Shown here piece after piece: positions 8,541 to 16,077 of a stretch of 64,000 nt of DNA (its first letter is position 1; every line of letters begins with the position of its first letter). The translations under genes were made by a program, and so were the position numbers. Source of the DNA: Paraburkholderia fynbosensis (GTDB lineage Bacteria; Pseudomonadota; Gammaproteobacteria; Burkholderiales; Burkholderiaceae); contig NZ_CADIKI010000001.1 of the NCBI RefSeq assembly GCF_902859935.1, positions 434,001-498,000 on the forward strand, written 5' to 3'. Below the pieces are notes generated by a model. It was not told where the DNA came from. It searched no databases and was given only the letters and a program-made list of their open reading frames with translations.

Positions 8541-9566
8541 ATGACGCACCGCCTGCCCGCACGCTCATGCCGCCCTTCGGCCTTCACGCGCCTCGGGAGG
8601 ATGGCGACGCTTGCGCGGTGCAGCGCCGCGTCTTCGTGTGCGGTGCAGTCGCGCAAGTTTGTGACACGCGCGGCGATTGCGGCCGTCACGCTCGCTGCGG
8701 TGCTCGCCCCGGCGCCGGCAGCGTTCGCGCAGAACGACGACACGCCGCCCCCGCTCGATATCGCCAGCGCCGTCAAGGCGCCTGCCACGCCGTCGTCGCA
8801 GGTCGGCAAGCTCACGCTGGATCAGCAGGTCAAATGGCTGCGCGCCGCCCAGCGGAGCGGTGCGCTGGAGAAGCTCGACGATGCGCAACTGGTCGCGCTG
8901 TTCCAATCGCTCGATCCGCTCGCGCTGCCGCGCTATATCAAGGAAGGGCCGAACGGCTACCCGTCGTACGAGTTCACCATGTCGCGCTCGGAACGCATTC
9001 GCGGCCAGTGGCCCGACAAGCCCGATCACATGCTCGTGCGGCTCACGCGCGACCCGCTGCGGATCTACGCGAAGTGGCTGCCCGACGGCGCCCATGCTGG
9101 TCAGGAAATACTTTACGACGAGTCCAAACGCAGCGACGAAATGTACGGGCACCTCGGCGGCATCATGAACGTGATGCCGCTGTGGACCTCGCTGGACGGC
9201 GCGCTCGCGCGCTCGCAATCGAACCATCGGTTGCGCGATCTCGGCACCGAGTACATCGCCGGCCAATACCTGGCCGAAGGCAAGAAATACATCGAGGCCG
9301 GCTTGCCGCGCTCGACCCAGGTGGAAGTCAAAACGCTCGACGGCGTGCGCGTGGTGGCCTTCACGTTCGAAACGCCCACCGGCCAGCCGCAGTTCTACGC
9401 AAAGAAGGAAACGCTCGGGCTCGACCTTCGGCATCCGTACTTCCGCACCGTCGAGTCCTACGACAACGACGGCAACCTGTTCGAGCGGATCGTCTTCGAA
9501 ACGATCACACCGAAGAGCTTCGACGACGCGACTTTCGATCCGAAGAACAAGGCGTACAAGTTCTAA
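8541..9566 (+). CDS. DUF1571 exported protein
   Basis: A 341-residue protein of unknown function in the DUF1571 family. The first ~64 residues hold a basic stretch, a hydrophobic segment (AAIAAVTLAAVLAPAPAAF) and a likely AFA|Q cleavage site, so it should be periplasmic. The mature part contains the conserved WPDKPDHMLVRL and RLTRDPLRIYAKWL blocks and a C-terminal beta-rich part ending with FDPKNKAYKF. The fold resembles LolA-type lipid carriers in general plan (my inference, not shown by a motif). GGAG at 8531 supports the start. It follows fadD by 89 bp on the same strand, suggesting an envelope-lipid role. Its stop overlaps by four bases the convergent stop of the gene at 9563-9991. Confidence 0.88.
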   Translation: MTHRLPARSCRPSAFTRLGRMATLARCSAASSCAVQSRKFVTRAAIAAVTLAAVLAPAPAAFAQNDDTPPPLDIASAVKAPATPSSQVGKLTLDQQVKWLRAAQRSGALEKLDDAQLVALFQSLDPLALPRYIKEGPNGYPSYEFTMSRSERIRGQWPDKPDHMLVRLTRDPLRIYAKWLPDGAHAGQEILYDESKRSDEMYGHLGGIMNVMPLWTSLDGALARSQSNHRLRDLGTEYIAGQYLAEGKKYIEAGLPRSTQVEVKTLDGVRVVAFTFETPTGQPQFYAKKETLGLDLRHPYFRTVESYDNDGNLFERIVFETITPKSFDDATFDPKNKAYKF

Positions 9567-9991
9567 GTGCCACTTCGGCGCGCGCTGCGCGGCGTGAATG
9601 CGAACGCGACGTGCGCGTGCCGCGTGGCCGCTCCGCCGCGCTGCGCGTGACCGGGTTCGGCCAGATGCGCTGATCGGATGGCGAGTTCCTTGAGCACGAA
9701 GTAGTCGCAGGCGCGTGTCACGCCGATCAACGCGCGCCGCGCGCCCATCGGATTCTGCTCGAGAAGCGGCGCGAGCGTCGTGTACCAGAGCGCGCCGATG
9801 TCCTCGCCGGTGTCGAAAAGCGGCAGCTTCATGTGCGCCGCGTATCGCGCGAACAACGGGCCGCAAGCGAGCGTCGAGTCGACGATCGCCAGCGTGCCGC
9901 TTTGCGCAGCCGCGCTCGCGAGCCACGGCCATGCGCCGCCTGCCATGCTCGACAACCATGCGCCGGTCATCATGAAAGTGCGTCGGTCCAT
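9563..9991 (-). CDS. Small exported protein with Tat-like signal
   Basis: A 142-residue protein of unknown function. It begins MDRRTFMMTGAW, close to the twin-arginine motif (RR-x-F followed by hydrophobic residues), and the hydrophobic stretch ends at ASAAA near residue 29. The mature part has one predicted domain with CGPLFARYAAHMKLP and DIGALWYTTLAPLLEQ. There is no CxxCH, so it is not a cytochrome, and I see no metal-binding motif. The last ~35 residues are low complexity and Arg/His-rich. ATG 9991 was chosen over the longer reading upstream, which is not protein-like. It lies 55 bp downstream of the flavoprotein gene and is probably co-transcribed; I infer it may assist or accompany the flavoprotein. 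Confidence 0.62.
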   Translation of the reverse strand: MDRRTFMMTGAWLSSMAGGAWPWLASAAAQSGTLAIVDSTLACGPLFARYAAHMKLPLFDTGEDIGALWYTTLAPLLEQNPMGARRALIGVTRACDYFVLKELAIRSAHLAEPGHAQRGGAATRHAHVAFAFTPRSARRSGT

Positions 9992-10046
9992 ATCGGAGTC
10001 CAGCCGCTGTGTGTATGGCGGCTCGCGCAGATGCGCTCGCCCTCGG

Positions 10047-11624
10047 TCAGGTATAGCCGCGCCGCCCGCGCCATGCTTGCGGCCAGATGCCCTGCTTGCC
10101 CGGCGCGAGAATGCCGTTCGGGTCGAGCGCGTCCTTGATCGTTTCCGACAGCCGCAGCAGCGCGCCATCGTTAAAGCTGTATTGGGCCGCGGCGAAATCC
10201 ATGTACGCGAGATGCGCGCGGTACTGGCCATAGCCCGCCGCCCGCGTATCGCTCATCAGCGAGCGCAGCAGCGCGCCGGCCTGCTCGACCTGGTTCGCGT
10301 CGTCGCGGTCGAAGATCGCCGCGAAGATGTGATGCAGATGCCGAACGCCCGCTGTGAAGCCGCCGTAGTAATCGAAGCCGTATTCCGCGGCGCGCGCCTT
10401 GACCATCGTATATTGACGCAACGCGTCGCGCCCGGTCGCCGGACACACCGGCGCAAAGTCCACGTGCGCGCCCGCGCCGCCGCGCCAGTCGAGCATGCGG
10501 AAGGCGGTCATCGCGGGAATGCCCGCGAGGTTGCGCTCGCCGCCGCCGGTGGGCTGCGCGTCGCCCGCATAACGCGCGGCAAAGAACTTCGCCTGCGGCA
10601 CGCGCGCGAAGGCGCGCTGCACGATGGCATAGCGCGCATCGATCAGCTCGGGCGTGCCGTACAGCGCGAAATGCAGATTCCAGCGGCCGACGTTCAGCTT
10701 GTCGAGCATCGCGGCCACCGCGCTCTCGGGCATCGCGCCCTCGCCTTCGTACCACTGCGCGCGCGCCGACAAACTCGCCGCGCGGCGCAAGCCGCCTTCG
10801 ATCACCACGTGGTTGCGGATCGTTTCATCGAGCCGCAAGGGCCGCAGAATCTCCACGATCGCTTCGAGATCGGCCTCCCGACGAAACTGGATTTCGCCGA
10901 GCAGATACGCGGGCGGCGCGGGCATCAGCCAGACCCCGAGCTTGGTGACGATGCCGTAGTTCGACTGCATGAACATTGCATCGAACGAGGGTCCGTAACC
11001 CGGCTGGTACAGCTGCCATGCTGTGCCGATGTCGATCCCACCCATGCCGGTGCGCAGCACGTCGCCGTTGGCGAGCACCACTTCCATGCCACACTGCGTC
11101 GCGGCGTGGTCGCCGTAATCGGTGTAGCCGAAGCCGCGCTCGAGCGTATTGCCGACCACGCTGCCCCAACCGGCCGCGGGCGGGTCGACCCACAGCCTGT
11201 AGCCTTTGTCGCGCAGATGCGCATACAGATCGAAGTAGCTCACGCCCGGCTCGACCAGCGCGTACGCGAGCGTCTCGTTCACTTCGACGATGCGGTTCAG
11301 GCGCTGCAGATCGAGCACGACCGATCCCGCGAGACGCGGCGCCGCGCCGCCGTAGGCGAAGTTGCGGCCGGTCGAAACTGTCCACAACGGAATGCGATAT
11401 TGATTGGCGATGCGCAGCACCGCGCGAATCTCGTCGACCGAAGCGGGCAGCAGCGCGGCGCTCGCCGAGAACGCCGCGCGCTCGCCGGGCGCGAAGGGAT
11501 CGAGATACGCGGCGAGCCCCGCTGCGGACGTCACCACCCGCGCATCGCCGACGATTGCACGCCAGCCGGCCAGCGCGCGATCGAACTGCGCGGCGGAAAC
11601 GTTCGGTGGCAGAGTCGGCGGCAA
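10047..11624 (-). CDS. FAD-dependent oxidase of the vanillyl-alcohol oxidase / p-cresol methylhydroxylase family
   Basis: A 525-residue flavoprotein resembling the flavin subunit (PchF) of 4-cresol dehydrogenase and the vanillyl-alcohol/eugenol oxidases, which oxidise para-alkylphenols. The PCMH-type FAD-binding domain occupies about 35-230 (WTVSTGRNFAYGG, LVEPGVSYFDLYAHL, WGSVVGNTLERGFGYTDYGDH), followed by the cap domain. The C-terminus has the family's signature end, with IKDALDPNGILAPGKQGIWP. The start is a TTG at 11624 preceded by GGAG at spacing 7; no ATG is available upstream. No cytochrome c subunit gene is adjacent, unlike in pch operons. It follows the anti-sigma gene by 99 bp on the same strand. 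Substrate and electron acceptor are unknown. Confidence 0.85.
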   Translation of the reverse strand: MPPTLPPNVSAAQFDRALAGWRAIVGDARVVTSAAGLAAYLDPFAPGERAAFSASAALLPASVDEIRAVLRIANQYRIPLWTVSTGRNFAYGGAAPRLAGSVVLDLQRLNRIVEVNETLAYALVEPGVSYFDLYAHLRDKGYRLWVDPPAAGWGSVVGNTLERGFGYTDYGDHAATQCGMEVVLANGDVLRTGMGGIDIGTAWQLYQPGYGPSFDAMFMQSNYGIVTKLGVWLMPAPPAYLLGEIQFRREADLEAIVEILRPLRLDETIRNHVVIEGGLRRAASLSARAQWYEGEGAMPESAVAAMLDKLNVGRWNLHFALYGTPELIDARYAIVQRAFARVPQAKFFAARYAGDAQPTGGGERNLAGIPAMTAFRMLDWRGGAGAHVDFAPVCPATGRDALRQYTMVKARAAEYGFDYYGGFTAGVRHLHHIFAAIFDRDDANQVEQAGALLRSLMSDTRAAGYGQYRAHLAYMDFAAAQYSFNDGALLRLSETIKDALDPNGILAPGKQGIWPQAWRGRRGYT

Positions 11625-11723
11625 AGCGTTTTCTCCAGCGGATGAGGGACGCGGGGGTTGGTCTTTTTCGCGGGCGGGCCGGTTGTGCGCTCGCCCGCTT
11701 CTCGCAGTCGGTCGTGCCGGCCG

Positions 11724-12593
11724 CTACTGCCAGGCCTCCGGCTTGCCGCCGAGCGCGCTGCACACGTCGATCGCAATCGAGCGCAGCTTGCCTTCCGCGA
11801 TCTGCCCGGACAACGCATAGCCCATGCCGTCATTGATCCAGTAGAAGGTGCGGCGGTTGCCGTCGCGCAACAGGCGGAACGCGGTTTCGTCGCGCGCGGT
11901 GCCGGTCACGTATAGCGTGAGGCGCGCGCCGCTGCCGTTCTCGTACATGAACTGCGCGGCCGGGCCCGCTTCGCCGGGCAACAATCGACCGCCCACTAGC
12001 GAGTAACCGTACTCCTGCAACGACGGCACCGCCAGCGGCCGGTTCAGCCGTTTGGACAGCCAGCTGATCAGATGCTCCTCTTCGCTCGCGGCGACTTCCA
12101 CCGGATGACGCCGCTCCGGCGTGTACACCGCGTACGCGATGTCGGCACGCTGCGCGAAGCTCGGCGGCTGCCCGCCCAGGCCGCCCCACGCGCCGCCCGT
12201 CAGGCGCGGCGCAAGCGGTCCCAACGCGAGCGCGAGCCCCGCGCCGGCCGCGAGCCAGCATGCCGCGATGCCCACGCGTTGCCACCACGGCGACGTGCGG
12301 CGCACCACGATGAAGGCAGGCTCGTCGGCGTCGGCAAGCCCGGTGCGCTCATGCCGCTCATGGCGCGCCTGCGGTTCGCTGGGGCCGCTGCGCTGCGGCG
12401 CCCCGCACAGCGCGCGCAACGCGGCTTTCTGCGCGCGCCACGCGGCCACCCGCGCGGCGGCCTGCGGATGCCGCTCCAGCTGCGCCTCGATCTCGGCGCG
12501 CTGCGCGCCCGGCAATTCGCCGTCGACTAACGCCGACAGCGCTCGCAGATCGAGCCCTTCGGGCAGGCCGGAATCGTAGTCGTCGTTATTCAT
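11724..12593 (-). CDS. Membrane anti-sigma factor
   Basis: A 289-residue single-pass membrane protein that should bind and silence the ECF sigma factor encoded just upstream. The cytoplasmic N-terminal anti-sigma domain (about 12-62) has LRALSALVDGELPGAQRAEIEAQL followed by RHPQAA, where zinc-binding anti-sigma factors carry a His-x3-Cys-x2-Cys. The cysteines are missing, so this is a zinc-free version. A transmembrane helix lies at about 106-128. The ~160-residue C-terminal part should be periplasmic and the sensory portion. Its ATG overlaps the sigma stop as ATGA, which fixes the start and implies stoichiometric synthesis. I cannot tell what signal it senses. Confidence 0.85.
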   Translation of the reverse strand: MNNDDYDSGLPEGLDLRALSALVDGELPGAQRAEIEAQLERHPQAAARVAAWRAQKAALRALCGAPQRSGPSEPQARHERHERTGLADADEPAFIVVRRTSPWWQRVGIAACWLAAGAGLALALGPLAPRLTGGAWGGLGGQPPSFAQRADIAYAVYTPERRHPVEVAASEEEHLISWLSKRLNRPLAVPSLQEYGYSLVGGRLLPGEAGPAAQFMYENGSGARLTLYVTGTARDETAFRLLRDGNRRTFYWINDGMGYALSGQIAEGKLRSIAIDVCSALGGKPEAWQ

Positions 12594-13135
12594 GACGGAT
12601 TTCTCACCACTTTGAACGGCACGGTCTTGCGTGCCGGACCCTTGTCCGCCCCTTCAGCCGGACCTTCCGTCAACAGCACGCGCAGGTGCTCACGCGCGCG
12701 CGAGAGCCGCGACATCACCGTGCCGATCGGCACGCCGAGCGCGCTCGACGCCTCCTGATAAGACAGCTCTTCGACGCAAACCAGCAGCAGCACTTCGCGC
12801 TGCTCGACCGGCAGGCAATACAGCGCGCGCTGCAGATCGCGCAGCACCAGACCGTCGACCTCGCCTTGCGGCGCTTCGAGATTGCGCCACGGCGCGCTTT
12901 CGTCGTCGACGGCGATTTCGCGGCGGCCGCGCAACTGATCGATATAAAGATGCCGCAGGATGGTCAGCAGCCATGCGCGCAAGTTGCTGTTGGGCCGGAA
13001 CGCCGACCAGCGCGCAAGCGCTCGCTCCGCCGTATCCTGAACGAGATCGTCGGCCCAGGCGCGGTCGCCCGTCAGCGCGCGCGCATAGCGGCGCAACTGC
13101 GGGAGCCACGCGATCACTTCCGCTTCGAAATTCAC
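12590..13135 (-). CDS. ECF-family RNA polymerase sigma factor
   Basis: An extracytoplasmic-function sigma factor of 181 residues. Region 2 is at about 1-75 (QLRRYARALTGD, ADDLVQDTAERAL, LRAWLLTILRHLYID). Region 4 is at about 110-165, with LPVEQREVLLLVCVEELSYQEAS and the helix-turn-helix GVPIGTVMSRLSRAREHL. I chose the GTG at 13135, which starts VNFEAEV immediately before region 2. The longer reading upstream is an Ala-rich run out of frame with a real small gene. It lies 13 bp after the lipoprotein stop and overlaps the anti-sigma start by 4 bp. The group is likely autoregulated from the candidate ECF promoter at 13376-13403. Confidence 0.88.
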   Translation of the reverse strand: MNFEAEVIAWLPQLRRYARALTGDRAWADDLVQDTAERALARWSAFRPNSNLRAWLLTILRHLYIDQLRGRREIAVDDESAPWRNLEAPQGEVDGLVLRDLQRALYCLPVEQREVLLLVCVEELSYQEASSALGVPIGTVMSRLSRAREHLRVLLTEGPAEGADKGPARKTVPFKVVRNPS

Positions 13136-13148
13136 CCGGCGACGAAGC

Positions 13149-13289
13149 TCAGTAGCCGCCGCCGCTGCTGTTGCCGCTGCTGCCCGACGCGCTGCTGTCG
13201 GTCGCGGAGGTGCAGCCGCTCGTCGCGAGCGAACCGAATGCCAGCGCCAGCAACACGAGGAACGCGGACACAATGCGGGATGCCTTCAT
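13149..13289 (-). CDS. 46-residue candidate lipoprotein, first gene of the ECF operon
   Basis: A very short gene directly ahead of the ECF sigma gene on the same strand. The product begins MKASRIVSAFLVLLALAFG and reaches LATSGC, giving a basic start, a hydrophobic core and a lipobox-like cysteine at residue 26, although the -3 position is Thr instead of the usual Leu. The mature part is only about 21 residues, Ser/Gly-rich, ending GGGY. An excellent AGGAG sits 8 bases before the ATG, and the 13-bp gap to the GTG of the sigma gene suggests co-translation. It could be a sensor accessory, a secreted peptide precursor or a translational leader. The position and ribosome site make it very likely real; the function is unknown. 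Confidence 0.7.
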   Translation of the reverse strand: MKASRIVSAFLVLLALAFGSLATSGCTSATDSSASGSSGNSSGGGY

Positions 13290-13375
13290 GGTGAGTCTCC
13301 TGAGGAGCGTCCGGCTTTAAAGGTTGCCGGAAGCCGGCCGGCCGCGCGCGGAATGCAACGCTGCCATGTATGAAC

Positions 13376-13403
13376 TAAACGCACGCGCCCCATGATTTAT
13401 TCC
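13376..13403 (-). promoter_or_regulatory. Candidate ECF-type promoter of the sigma operon
   Basis: Reading the minus strand, GGAATA (13403-13398) and CGTTTA (13381-13376) are separated by 16 bases, the usual spacing of ECF promoters, and the upstream element is AT-rich as GGGAATAAA. The start point would be near 13369, giving a leader of about 80 bases before the lipoprotein ATG. An ECF operon commonly transcribes itself from such a site. The exact recognition sequence of this sigma factor is unknown, so this is a prediction. Confidence 0.45.
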
Positions 13404-13596
13404 CCGTGGGCGCGGTCCACCCCTCTTTTTCCGCCATTGCTCAGCGGATTCGTAACTCAACGTTACAGTCAATAGTTATCGCATGCTTCCGCACGCACAA
13501 GCCGTTATAGTGGACACAGCTCGCCCACCCAGCGCGTTCTGCCCCCACACAGGGTAGAATTGCGGCGAACCACCGTCTTTCTAACCTGAATTGTCC

Positions 13597-14103
13597 ATGG
13601 CTTCCGCAGAATCGCACCCGCAAAACGACTTCATGAACGCTGCGCGCAAAGAACGAAAGCGCGTCGAGATTTACCTTGTCAACGGCATTCGGCTGACCGG
13701 GTGCATCGAGTCGTTCGATCAGTACCTGGTGATGCTGCGCACGCCTGTCGGCCTGCAAGGCATCTACAAGCGCGCGATCTCGACAATCCAGCTCGACACC
13801 GGCACGCGTCCGGCGCCGCGCGCGGGGCGTCCCTCGCATGGCGAACACACCACGCGCGGCCCGCATGGCTCGCGTGAGCCCCGCGATCATCGGGAGCCAC
13901 GTGAACCGCGCGAGTCGTACGGCGCATCGTCGGATCGCCCTTCGTCCGATCGCAACAGCGGCAACGCCGACGCTCCGGTGGTCGTGACACGCCGCCGGCG
14001 TCTGTTCGGCACGGGTGGCGACGGCGGCAACCACGGCGGCGGCAATCATGGCGGCAGCGGCAGCTCCGGCAATGTCGGCGGCAACAACGGCGGCAACGAA
14101 TAA
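13597..14103 (+). CDS. hfq2: Hfq2-like RNA chaperone with glycine-rich tail
   Basis: An Sm-like RNA chaperone of 168 residues. The Hfq core is at about 10-68, including [33 protein letters not shown] and YKRAIS (57-62). Canonical Hfq has YKHAIS here; the conserved proximal-face histidine is replaced by arginine. The remaining ~100 residues are a basic/polar linker with repeated RE-P units, then a Gly/Asn/His-rich tail ([18 protein letters not shown]). Burkholderia species encode two Hfq proteins, of which Hfq2 has an extended tail of this kind. ATG 13597 was preferred to the TTG six bases upstream. It should act post-transcriptionally with small RNAs in the cytoplasm. The gene stands alone. 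Confidence 0.9.
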   Translation: MASAESHPQNDFMNAARKERKRVEIYLVNGIRLTGCIESFDQYLVMLRTPVGLQGIYKRAISTIQLDTGTRPAPRAGRPSHGEHTTRGPHGSREPRDHREPREPRESYGASSDRPSSDRNSGNADAPVVVTRRRRLFGTGGDGGNHGGGNHGGSGSSGNVGGNNGGNE

Positions 14104-14135
14104 ACCGCCGCCGCGGCGCTCGGCTACGACGTCAG

Positions 14136-14333
14136 CTAGCCGAGCCGCTGCAAAATCTTTTCCAGTTGCATCACCCGCTCCACCGTCAGCTCGAGTCTGC
14201 ATTTGACCGCCCGCACGCGACGGCGCCAGTACACAGCGTCCAGCATGCGCAGCGCCGGTTGTTTCGTTGCCCAATCCAGATGGTCCAGCTCCGCTTCCAC
14301 GACGCGTGAGGCGCTCAGGCGCCGCGCGCGCAA
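14136..14333 (-). CDS. Possible 65-residue hypothetical protein
   Basis: A short frame with acceptable codon use between hfq2 and the next plus-strand gene. The product is rich in Arg and Leu and contains TKQPALRMLDAVYWRRR and LTVERVMQLEKILQRLG, which look like amphipathic helices. The first possible start is a TTG at 14333 without a convincing ribosome site, and the real start could be internal. I do not recognise the family. The rest of 14104-14615 shows no other gene. Confidence 0.35.
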   Translation of the reverse strand: MRARRLSASRVVEAELDHLDWATKQPALRMLDAVYWRRRVRAVKCRLELTVERVMQLEKILQRLG

Positions 14334-14615
14334 AGGTTTTTCCCGTCCATGTTCGTTCGCTGCCTTGTGGTTGGCTGAGCCTGTCTGCTCCCTCTTGAGC
14401 GGGGCGCTGCCGGTTCGTATGATGCATGCCTGCCATGGCGGCCCATGCGGCCGGCTGATGCTGCTGTTTTGCCGCTTCGGTGTCTGTCTGGCGACACGCG
14501 GAAAACGAATCGATGCCGGGCGGTTTCAAATGATGTTTATACGCCCATGCTGCTCTGTGTCGAGTGCATGCTTGCGCTATGCTGAATAGTTGACTCTATT
14601 CCAACGGAGCATGTC

Positions 14616-14819
14616 ATGACCAGCAAGAAGCATATTGCATCACAGGTGATTTCTCAGCCGATGGAAACGCCACAGTCGGCTCAGTCGGCCGATCGCCGTC
14701 TTGATGAAGCGCTGGAGGAAAGCTTTCCGGCGAGCGACCCGATTGCCGTCGATTTGACAGATCCGCATCACGCGCCGGTCGAGGCGGTGCCGCCGGAAAC
14801 GGGCAAGAGGCGGCATTAG
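14616..14819 (+). CDS. Small conserved hypothetical protein (67 residues)
   Basis: A 67-residue polar protein of unknown function. It contains RRLDEALEESFPASDPIAVDL, the hallmark of a widespread family of very short proteobacterial proteins with an LDEALEE-FPASDP core. No signal peptide or membrane segment is seen, so it should be cytoplasmic and is probably largely disordered apart from the acidic helix. CGGAG at 14604 supports the ATG. It is monocistronic. The following 250 bp (14820-15069) hold no gene I can support. Confidence 0.82.
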   Translation: MTSKKHIASQVISQPMETPQSAQSADRRLDEALEESFPASDPIAVDLTDPHHAPVEAVPPETGKRRH

Positions 14820-15069
14820 AAGCCGGTGATGATCGGAGAGGAAGGTGTGAGGCGCGCAGCAAGCTCGCCAAAGATAGCGTAGGGAACGCCTACTTCAGAA
14901 GGTCAGACGCCGCGCGTGCAACGAACACCGTGAGCATGACCAGGAAAGGACGCCAAGAGGCGCTGACAGGTGACAAATACCCCACCGCATCAATACCGCG
15001 AAGTCAGCGCCCCCGCCGGTGAGTCAGGCGGCGCTTCATCACCACCCCGCCCTTCCCATCCGACGATCC

Positions 15070-15792
15070 TCAATGCGAAGGCAGCCCGCTCTCCAGTTGA
15101 CGCTGAAGCTCGCGCACCTGGCGCTGCGCGGCGCGCAACTGGTCTTGCGCGGCAAGCTTCTGCTGAGCGAGCGCGGTGGTTTCGGCACGCTTCTGTTCCT
15201 GCTGCGTCGCGACGATGCTCTGTTGCTGGCGCGCGATCTCGAGGTCGGCCTGCAAGCGGCTCGCACGGTCTTGCGACAACGCGATCATCCGCTGCGTGAA
15301 CGCCTTCTGCGCCTCGAGTTGTGTGCGGCGAATCTCGACGTCCGACAGTTGCACCGTCTGACGCACGAAATCCTTGTAAATCATGTCGGCACGCGCGGCG
15401 TCCTGTGTCTTGATCACGCGCCAGAAATTTTTCTGCTGGAACAGCGCGATGTAGTACGTCATCTCCTTGCCGTAAAACAGCATGCTCGCGCCATAACTGC
15501 CGTTGTAGGTGGTGCGCAATTCGCTGAGTTCCGACCCATGGATCATCTGCTGCAATTCTGCCACATTGCCTGCAGCGGACTGCCGGTTTTCGTCCGGGGT
15601 CAGTGCTGTGGTCTCCGCCTGTCCGCCCGGCACAGTGGCCGGTAACGCGGTGGTCGTGTCCGGCTCGGGAACGACAGCAGCGCTCCCACCATTGGTCTCA
15701 ACTGCCTGAGCCTGAGCCTGAGCCCCTTGCGCGGCTCCCCATGCGATGAATGCGGCGAGGGCAATCTGCCGTACCTTCGACTTTCGGTCCAT
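15070..15792 (-). CDS. DUF2968 periplasmic coiled-coil protein
   Basis: A 240-residue protein of the DUF2968 family, found mainly in Burkholderiaceae. Residues 1-28 are a signal peptide (AAFIAWGAAQGAQAQAQA). A Thr/Pro-rich linker follows. The conserved domain starts near residue 78 with VAELQQMIHGSELSELRTTYNGSYGASMLFY and KEMTYYIALFQQKNFWRVIKT. The last ~90 residues are Gln/Arg/Ala-rich heptads, a strong coiled coil. It is likely periplasmic, possibly bound to the envelope. A GGAA precedes the ATG. Upstream lies only a remnant of a sigma-54 activator, so any former partner has been lost. Confidence 0.88.
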   Translation of the reverse strand: MDRKSKVRQIALAAFIAWGAAQGAQAQAQAVETNGGSAAVVPEPDTTTALPATVPGGQAETTALTPDENRQSAAGNVAELQQMIHGSELSELRTTYNGSYGASMLFYGKEMTYYIALFQQKNFWRVIKTQDAARADMIYKDFVRQTVQLSDVEIRRTQLEAQKAFTQRMIALSQDRASRLQADLEIARQQQSIVATQQEQKRAETTALAQQKLAAQDQLRAAQRQVRELQRQLESGLPSH

Positions 15793-15838
15793 GTATTTCC
15801 TGCTTGAACAGTTTTTGTTTTAGTGCAACGTCTGATTA

Positions 15839-16070
15839 TTACCCACTTTTGCGCGTTTCGGGCTCTTGCTCAAAAATTTGGTACTTGCGCATCTTCTCCC
15901 ACAGAACCTTGCGGCTGATACCCAGGTAGGGCGCCGTGTCCTGGCGGCGGCGACTGTTCGCATCGAGGGAAGCCAGCACGCGGTTGCGTTCCGCCAAATT
16001 CCATTTGCTGCGGTCCACCAACGACTCGGCCGCACTCTGCGCCGGCACCGGCTGACCGCGTGTAAGAGGG
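15839..16070 (-). pseudogene. C-terminal remnant of a sigma-54-dependent response regulator
   Basis: About 70 codons encode only the Fis-type DNA-binding end of an NtrC-family regulator: LAERNRVLASLDANSRRRQDTAPYLGISRKVLWEKMRKYQIF, in which LGISRKVLWEKMRKYQI is the recognition helix. The preceding linker (RGQPVPAQSAAESL) runs back to about 16070 and then stops resembling protein. No receiver domain or AAA+ domain is present. The upstream end abuts the transporter remnant on the opposite strand, which suggests a deletion joined two unrelated genes. The boundary is approximate. A free-standing DNA-binding protein cannot be excluded, since a GTG start exists at 16048. Confidence 0.7.
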
Positions 16071-16077
16071 GCAGATG

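Noticed and set aside
13441..14529. 362-codon minus-strand frame across hfq2
   Set aside because: Repetitive Ala/Arg composition mirrors the Gly-rich hfq2 tail; there is no recognisable domain and it covers a certain gene.
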